From assembly GCA_002405555.1 (NCBI GenBank), contig DHMA01000129.1, positions 1 through 9,142 on the forward strand: a stretch of 9,142 nt of DNA. The letters are read 5' to 3'. The notes under the pieces were generated by a model. It did no database searches, was not told the origin of the DNA, and saw only the letters and a program-made list of their open reading frames with translations. The position numbers and the translations under genes are program-made. Every line of letters begins with the position of its first letter. The first letter of the stretch is position 1. Shown here in pieces: positions 5,736-9,142 of the stretch. Origin of the DNA: Opitutia bacterium UBA4654 (GTDB lineage Bacteria > Verrucomicrobiota > Verrucomicrobiia > Opitutales > Intestinicryptomonadaceae).

Positions 5736-6650
5736 TTATTTCAGGAGGACTTTCGCGGAAATCGGATAGTGGTCCGACGGCACAAGCCCGTCAACATGGT
5801 CGGTGTATGTGCCGAAGTTCAGGACGTCCACGTCGTTCGAAACGTAGATGAAATCTATCGGCATATCGCCCGCCGAAATATTCTTGTAGTTGTTGAACGT
5901 GGAGCGCGTTGTGCCGTAGGGCTTGGAAAGGGAATTTTCGCGGGCGTCCTTTGCGATTGCGCTTCCGCGCATGACAAGCGACGCGGGCTGGCTGCGCGTT
6001 TCGTTGAAGTCGCCCGAAACGAAAAACGTGCCCTCGCCCGCGATTTCGCGGATTTTTTTCACGAGCAGTTCGGCGGACGGCTTGTGCCATTCGGCGTATT
6101 TTTCCACGCAAAGGTGTATGTTGAAAAAGTGGAACTCGCGCCCCGACTCCGTGTGGCGGAATTTAGCCCAAACGCAGGAGCGTATGGAATCGAACTGCCT
6201 GCCGAAGCCGCGTTCCGCCTTGTCGGGCGTTTCGGAAAAATAGAACTTGCCCGAATCGAGAAGCTCGAACTTGTCGCGCCGATAGAAAATGGGGTTGTTC
6301 ATGTTGCGCAGCATATTGTCGATATTTTTCGCCGCGGATTTTACGGAAACTTCGGCGAGGGTCAGGTTGCGGACAATTTGCCCCGCGACGGCGTATTTGC
6401 CGGACTGCGCGGCAAGATAGTCAACCTGAAAGCCCATCGGCTCCTGCATTCCGACGATGTCGAAACCGTGGAATTCAACAAGAGGCATTATGAGATTTTT
6501 GCGGGCGTTCCACCTGACGACGTCGGAAGGGTCTTTGCAAAAGCCGACGTTAAAACTCGCCACGGTGAACTCGGCGGACTTCGGAGATTCGACGCTTCCG
6601 CAACCGAAAAGCAGAAGCGACAACGGAAAAACAAGACATAGAAGTTTCAT
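5736..6650 (-). CDS. Endonuclease/exonuclease/phosphatase (EEP) family lipoprotein
   Basis: 304 residues from ATG at 6650-6648. The N-terminus is a lipoprotein signal: short basic start, hydrophobic LCLVFPLSLLL, then lipobox LFGC with lipidated Cys17, so the protein should be anchored outside the inner membrane. The body has the full set of EEP fold motifs: SFNVGF (Asn34), VGMQE (Glu70), FNIHL (His179), SGDFNE (Asp214, Asn216), IDFIYVS (Asp266) and PSDHYPI (Asp293, His294). This superfamily (DNase I, ExoIII, sphingomyelinase, inositol phosphatase) cuts phosphodiester or phosphomonoester bonds using Mg. The sequence does not settle the substrate: extracellular DNA or RNA, a phospholipid head group and a sugar phosphate are all possible. 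The open frame continues upstream of this ATG, opposite murA, but that stretch is only a shadow. No Shine-Dalgarno is evident. It is convergent with ymdB and divergent from murA. Confidence 0.88.
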   Translation of the reverse strand: MKLLCLVFPLSLLLFGCGSVESPKSAEFTVASFNVGFCKDPSDVVRWNARKNLIMPLVEFHGFDIVGMQEPMGFQVDYLAAQSGKYAVAGQIVRNLTLAEVSVKSAAKNIDNMLRNMNNPIFYRRDKFELLDSGKFYFSETPDKAERGFGRQFDSIRSCVWAKFRHTESGREFHFFNIHLCVEKYAEWHKPSAELLVKKIREIAGEGTFFVSGDFNETRSQPASLVMRGSAIAKDARENSLSKPYGTTRSTFNNYKNISAGDMPIDFIYVSNDVDVLNFGTYTDHVDGLVPSDHYPISAKVLLK

Positions 6651-6812
6651 CGCAATCGATATTCCAACACAAAGTAAACAAGTCAAACAAAATACCCAGC
6701 GGAAAATCGGCGCGGATTTTTCATTTTGCGCTTGCAAAAATCGGCGTTTGGACAAATCATCGCGCCATTCGCAAATGCGCGAAACGGATTTTAAACGAAA
6801 CAAAAAAATACT
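6651..6812. promoter_or_regulatory. Divergent promoter region between the lipoprotein gene and murA
   Basis: 162 A/T-rich bases that must serve both genes. On the lipoprotein side, minus strand, a TTGACT (about 6680-6685) lies in a T-rich stretch, but no good -10 follows. Three small inverted repeats are visible: AAAATC/GATTTT (6703-6708 and 6715-6720), TTTTGC-GCTT-GCAAAA (6724-6739) and CGCGC...GCGCG (6761-6781, with inner ATT/AAT pairing and one bulge). They could be operators or chance. Exact promoters are not assigned. Confidence 0.4.
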
Positions 6813-8087
6813 ATGGATTCTCTTTTGATTAAAGGCGGCTCGCACCTCGAAGGCGAGGTCTCCGTGGCGGGCGCAAAAAACGCGTGCCTGCCGATTTTTG
6901 CGGCAACCCTGCTCACCGACCAGAAATGCGTTCTCAAAAACGTGCCCGACCTCTCCGACGTGCGCTTCATGGCGGAAATCGTCGCGGCGATGGGCGCGGA
7001 GGTCTCGAACCCCGCAAAGGGCGTCTGGGAAATTCAGGCAAAGAACATTTCGCACGTCGCGCCCTACGAGCTTGTCAGAAAAATGCGCGCAAGCATCTGC
7101 CTGCTGGGGCCGCTCACCGCAAGACTGCGCAAGGCGGAAGTGTCGCTTCCGGGGGGCTGCGTCATCGGCGCAAGACCCGTAGACCTGCACATCAAGGGGC
7201 TTCGCGCGCTCGGCTGCAACGTGGAAATCGACAAGGGCTTCATCTGCGTGGACGCCCGCAAAATGCGCGGGGCGCAAATGTATCTGGGCGGACGCTTCGG
7301 CAGCACTGTGACGGGAACGGCAAACATCATCATGGCGGCGGTGCTCGCCCCGGGAACTACGGTGATTGAAAACGCCGCGTGCGAACCCGAAGTCGCCGAC
7401 ATGTGCAAAATGCTCACGGGCATGGGCGCAATCATCGACGGCGCGGGGTCGCCTACGGTGACGATTACGGGCGTGCCCAAACTCGGCGGAACGGAGCACA
7501 GCGTTTTGCCCGACAGAATCGAAGCGGGCACTTGGATTGCCCTCGCGGCGGCGGCAAAGGGCAAGGTGCTCGTAAAGGGGGCGCAGAAAAAATATTTGGG
7601 GTCGTTCCTCGACATTCTCGAACGCGCGGAATGCCCGTTCGAAATCAAAAGCCCGTCGTCGATATACGTGGACGCGTCGAAAATCAAGCTCAAACCCGTG
7701 GAATGCACGACACTCCCCTACCCAGGCTTCCCGACCGACTTGCAGGCGCAACTCTGCGCCCTCATGACGCAGGCGGACGGAATTTCGGTAATCACCGAAC
7801 GCATCTACCCCGAACGCTTCATGCACGTCCCGGAGCTTTGCCGAATGGGCGCGAACATCGTAAGGGAGGGGCCAAGCGCAATCATCAGCGGGAAGACGAA
7901 GCTTTCGGGCGCGCCCGTGATGGCGTCCGACCTGAGGGCGAGCGCGGCTCTCGTGATAGCGGCACTCGCCGCCAAGGGCGAAACGCTCATCAGCCGCATA
8001 TACCACCTCGACAGAGGCTACGACTCGATAGACAAAAAGCTCGTCTCGCTCGGCGCAAAAGTGGAACGCATAAAAAATTCGGACTGA
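6813..8087 (+). CDS. murA: UDP-N-acetylglucosamine 1-carboxyvinyltransferase
   Basis: First committed step of peptidoglycan synthesis: transfers enolpyruvate from PEP to UDP-GlcNAc in the cytosol. Its 424 residues fit the family (E. coli 419). Lys22-Asn23 (GAKNACLP) lie in the substrate site. Cys116, in PGGCVIGARPVDLH, is the catalytic cysteine equivalent to E. coli Cys115. Asp309 (PGFPTDLQAQ) is the general-base aspartate, and HLDRGYDSIDKKL near 398-410 carries the conserved C-terminal Arg. MRASICLLGPL (91-101) is also typical. Because the cysteine is kept, the enzyme should be fosfomycin-sensitive; MurA forms with Asp there are resistant. The start is ATG with an A-rich leader and no Shine-Dalgarno; the stop is TGA. 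infC follows after 81 bases in the same direction with no clear terminator between, so read-through into infC is possible. Identity is firm. Confidence 0.97.
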   Translation: MDSLLIKGGSHLEGEVSVAGAKNACLPIFAATLLTDQKCVLKNVPDLSDVRFMAEIVAAMGAEVSNPAKGVWEIQAKNISHVAPYELVRKMRASICLLGPLTARLRKAEVSLPGGCVIGARPVDLHIKGLRALGCNVEIDKGFICVDARKMRGAQMYLGGRFGSTVTGTANIIMAAVLAPGTTVIENAACEPEVADMCKMLTGMGAIIDGAGSPTVTITGVPKLGGTEHSVLPDRIEAGTWIALAAAAKGKVLVKGAQKKYLGSFLDILERAECPFEIKSPSSIYVDASKIKLKPVECTTLPYPGFPTDLQAQLCALMTQADGISVITERIYPERFMHVPELCRMGANIVREGPSAIISGKTKLSGAPVMASDLRASAALVIAALAAKGETLISRIYHLDRGYDSIDKKLVSLGAKVERIKNSD

Positions 8088-8100
8088 TACTATTAAAAGA

Positions 8101-8140
8101 TTGAAGTTTTTAGAGGACTCCGCTTTACTTGTCGGAAGTC
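8101..8140 (+). promoter_or_regulatory. Possible infC promoter and leader hairpin
   Basis: TTGAAG (8101-8106) and TTTACT (8124-8129) are spaced 17 bases apart, each matching four of six sigma70 consensus bases. GACTCCG (8116-8122) can pair with CGGAAGTC (8133-8140) with one bulged A. The 28 bases between this hairpin and the infC ATG are almost all A and T, with no Shine-Dalgarno. Promoter and hairpin overlap, so at most one reading is likely functional. Confidence 0.3.
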
Positions 8141-8168
8141 AACAAAAAATATACCGATATATAAATTA

Positions 8169-8798
8169 ATGGCAACAAACATACCTTACAGGGGCGGAGA
8201 CAGACGCAATTTCAAGGGCGGCAAAAACTTCGGCCCGAGAAGAAACGAAAGAATAAGAGCGCCGAAAATCAGGGTGATTGGGCCCGACGGCGCAATGCTC
8301 GGAATCATGTCGCCCTACGACGCGCTCGCGATTGCCCGCCGCGCGGGGCTTGACCTGCTCGAAGTGTCCCCCAACGCCGAACCGCCCGTTTGCCGCATTC
8401 TCGACTACGGCAAATACATGTACGAGGAGGCTAAAAAACAGAAGTCGCACAAGACCGTGGCGGTTAAAGTCAAGGAGATTAAACTCCGCCCCATGATTGA
8501 GCAGAACGACTTCATGACGAAAATCCGCAACGCCGAAAAATTCCTCTTTCAGGGCAACAAGCTCAAAATCACCCTGATGATGAGGGGGCGCGAAATGGAA
8601 TTCAAGGACAAGGCTTTCGACGCCGTAAAACGCGCCCTCGCGGAACTTTCGCACATGGGGCACCCCGACGCCGAACCCAAACTCATGGGGCGCAACATAA
8701 GCGTCTCGGTGTCGCCCGTCCCGCAAAAGCAGCGCAAGCTGAAATATTCGGGCGAAAACGACGAAGTCGCCGAGGACGACTCCGATTCGGAAGAATAG
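8169..8798 (+). CDS. infC: Translation initiation factor IF-3
   Basis: Binds the 30S subunit, prevents premature 50S joining and checks the start codon and initiator tRNA. Residues about 25-95 form the N-terminal domain (NERIRAPKIRVIGPDG, EVSPNAEPPVCRILDYGKY, then the linker helix YEEAKKQK). Residues 96-185 form the C-terminal domain (VKEIKLRPMIEQNDF, NAEKFLFQGNKLKITLMMRGREM). At 209 residues it is longer than E. coli IF-3 (180): there is a Gly/Arg/Asn-rich basic N-terminal extension (about 8-25) and an acidic tail (about 194-209, ENDEVAEDDSDSEE). It starts with ATG, not the rare AUU that underlies autoregulation in E. coli. The stop is TAG. The usual partners rpmI and rplT do not follow; the next gene starts four bases later. 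Confidence 0.96.
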   Translation: MATNIPYRGGDRRNFKGGKNFGPRRNERIRAPKIRVIGPDGAMLGIMSPYDALAIARRAGLDLLEVSPNAEPPVCRILDYGKYMYEEAKKQKSHKTVAVKVKEIKLRPMIEQNDFMTKIRNAEKFLFQGNKLKITLMMRGREMEFKDKAFDAVKRALAELSHMGHPDAEPKLMGRNISVSVSPVPQKQRKLKYSGENDEVAEDDSDSEE

Positions 8799-8802
8799 CA
8801 AA

Positions 8803-9142
8803 ATGCTCTCACGACGCGGATTTTTTGCGGCGCTGTTCGGTATCGCATTCGCAGTTCCGAACGCGCGCGCGTTGTGGGTAAAAAACGTAGAATACATACC
8901 CGTTTCGAAACTGGCGCAGCTCTGCGGAATGCGCTACAAAACAACGGTCGCGAAAAAGTCGCAGACGGTGTTCGGGAAGACGTCGCGCATGACTTTCGAA
9001 ACGAACTCCCGCGCGATGGACTTGAACGGAATCACGGTCTGGCTCGGGCACGCGGTCGTGGAAAGCAAGGGCATGCTGTACGTTGCAAAGCGCGACTATT
9101 TCAAGTCTATAATCCCGATTCTCTTTCCGCAAAACAACGGCA
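8803..9142 (+). CDS. Tat-exported protein, probable N-acetylmuramoyl-L-alanine amidase (N-terminal part, runs off right edge)
   Basis: 113 complete codons are visible from ATG at 8803; the frame is open to the right edge. The N-terminus is a signal peptide with a twin-arginine motif (SRRGFF, residues 3-8), a hydrophobic stretch AALFGIAFAV and an ARA cleavage site after Ala23, so export through the Tat pathway is predicted. Residues 28-105 (VEYIPVSKLAQLCGM, MTFETNSRAMDLNGITVWL, VESKGMLYVAKRDY) look like the copper-amine-oxidase-N-like or AMIN-like beta domain often placed before amidase domains. From recall, similar proteins in Verrucomicrobiota end in an Amidase_3 domain, and E. coli AmiA and AmiC are Tat substrates, which fits. 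The catalytic domain is outside the window, so the enzyme call is inference. It starts four bases after infC; GGAAG about nine bases upstream is the only plausible Shine-Dalgarno in the window. Confidence 0.55.
   Translation, partial: MLSRRGFFAALFGIAFAVPNARALWVKNVEYIPVSKLAQLCGMRYKTTVAKKSQTVFGKTSRMTFETNSRAMDLNGITVWLGHAVVESKGMLYVAKRDYFKSIIPILFPQNNG

Noticed and set aside
5451..6641. A 396-codon plus-strand frame opposite the lipoprotein gene
   Set aside because: It crosses the ymdB tail, the terminator and the antisense of a gene with a full EEP motif set; the composition is typical of a shadow frame.
6651..8006. The upstream extension of the lipoprotein frame opposite murA
   Set aside because: The real protein starts at 6650 with a lipoprotein signal. 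The upstream part is antisense to murA, is His/Arg-rich and has no domain look.
1..9142. A defence, mobile or other novel multi-gene system
   Set aside because: I looked on both strands for transposase, integrase, toxin-antitoxin, restriction and CRISPR features and saw none; apart from the amber codon the genes are ordinary housekeeping ones.

Overview
The window carries ordinary bacterial chromosomal housekeeping DNA, GC-rich in the genes and A/T-rich in the gaps. Nearly all of it is coding, and no gap exceeds 300 bases. I see no tRNA, rRNA, CRISPR array, insertion sequence or prophage. Most starts lack a recognisable Shine-Dalgarno sequence and follow A-rich leaders. That, the protein flavour (YmdB with GDH, family B polymerase with DTDG, an amidase-like protein after infC) and the gene mix point tentatively to the PVC group, perhaps an opitute-like Verrucomicrobiota. 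This is inference from memory, not a search result.

Layout. Bases 1-1575 (minus strand) hold hisD (histidinol dehydrogenase), followed one base later by the start of a PAS-domain protein, probably a sensor kinase, that runs off the left edge. Bases 1737-3920 (minus) hold a family B DNA polymerase reading frame that is intact except for one in-frame amber codon at 2793-2795, between the exonuclease domain and polymerase motif A. Bases 3983-5553 (plus) hold an adk-ymdB operon, divergent from the polymerase. A strong, probably bidirectional terminator follows at about 5571-5634. Bases 5736-6650 (minus) encode a lipoprotein of the endonuclease/exonuclease/phosphatase fold, divergent from murA (6813-8087, plus). 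infC (8169-8798, plus) follows, and then, four bases later, a gene with a Tat-type signal peptide, likely a cell-wall amidase, that runs off the right edge.

The genes serve nucleotide balance (adk), nucleotide or RNA turnover and signalling (ymdB), histidine synthesis (hisD), peptidoglycan synthesis and remodelling (murA, putative amidase), translation initiation (infC) and DNA repair synthesis (polymerase). They do not form one pathway. The most unusual feature is the amber-split polymerase: both halves keep every active-site motif, and the C-terminus ends in a clamp-binding-like QGELF. It could be a fresh nonsense mutation, a sequence error or genuine suppression. UAG is the natural stop of three other genes here, which argues against general reassignment.
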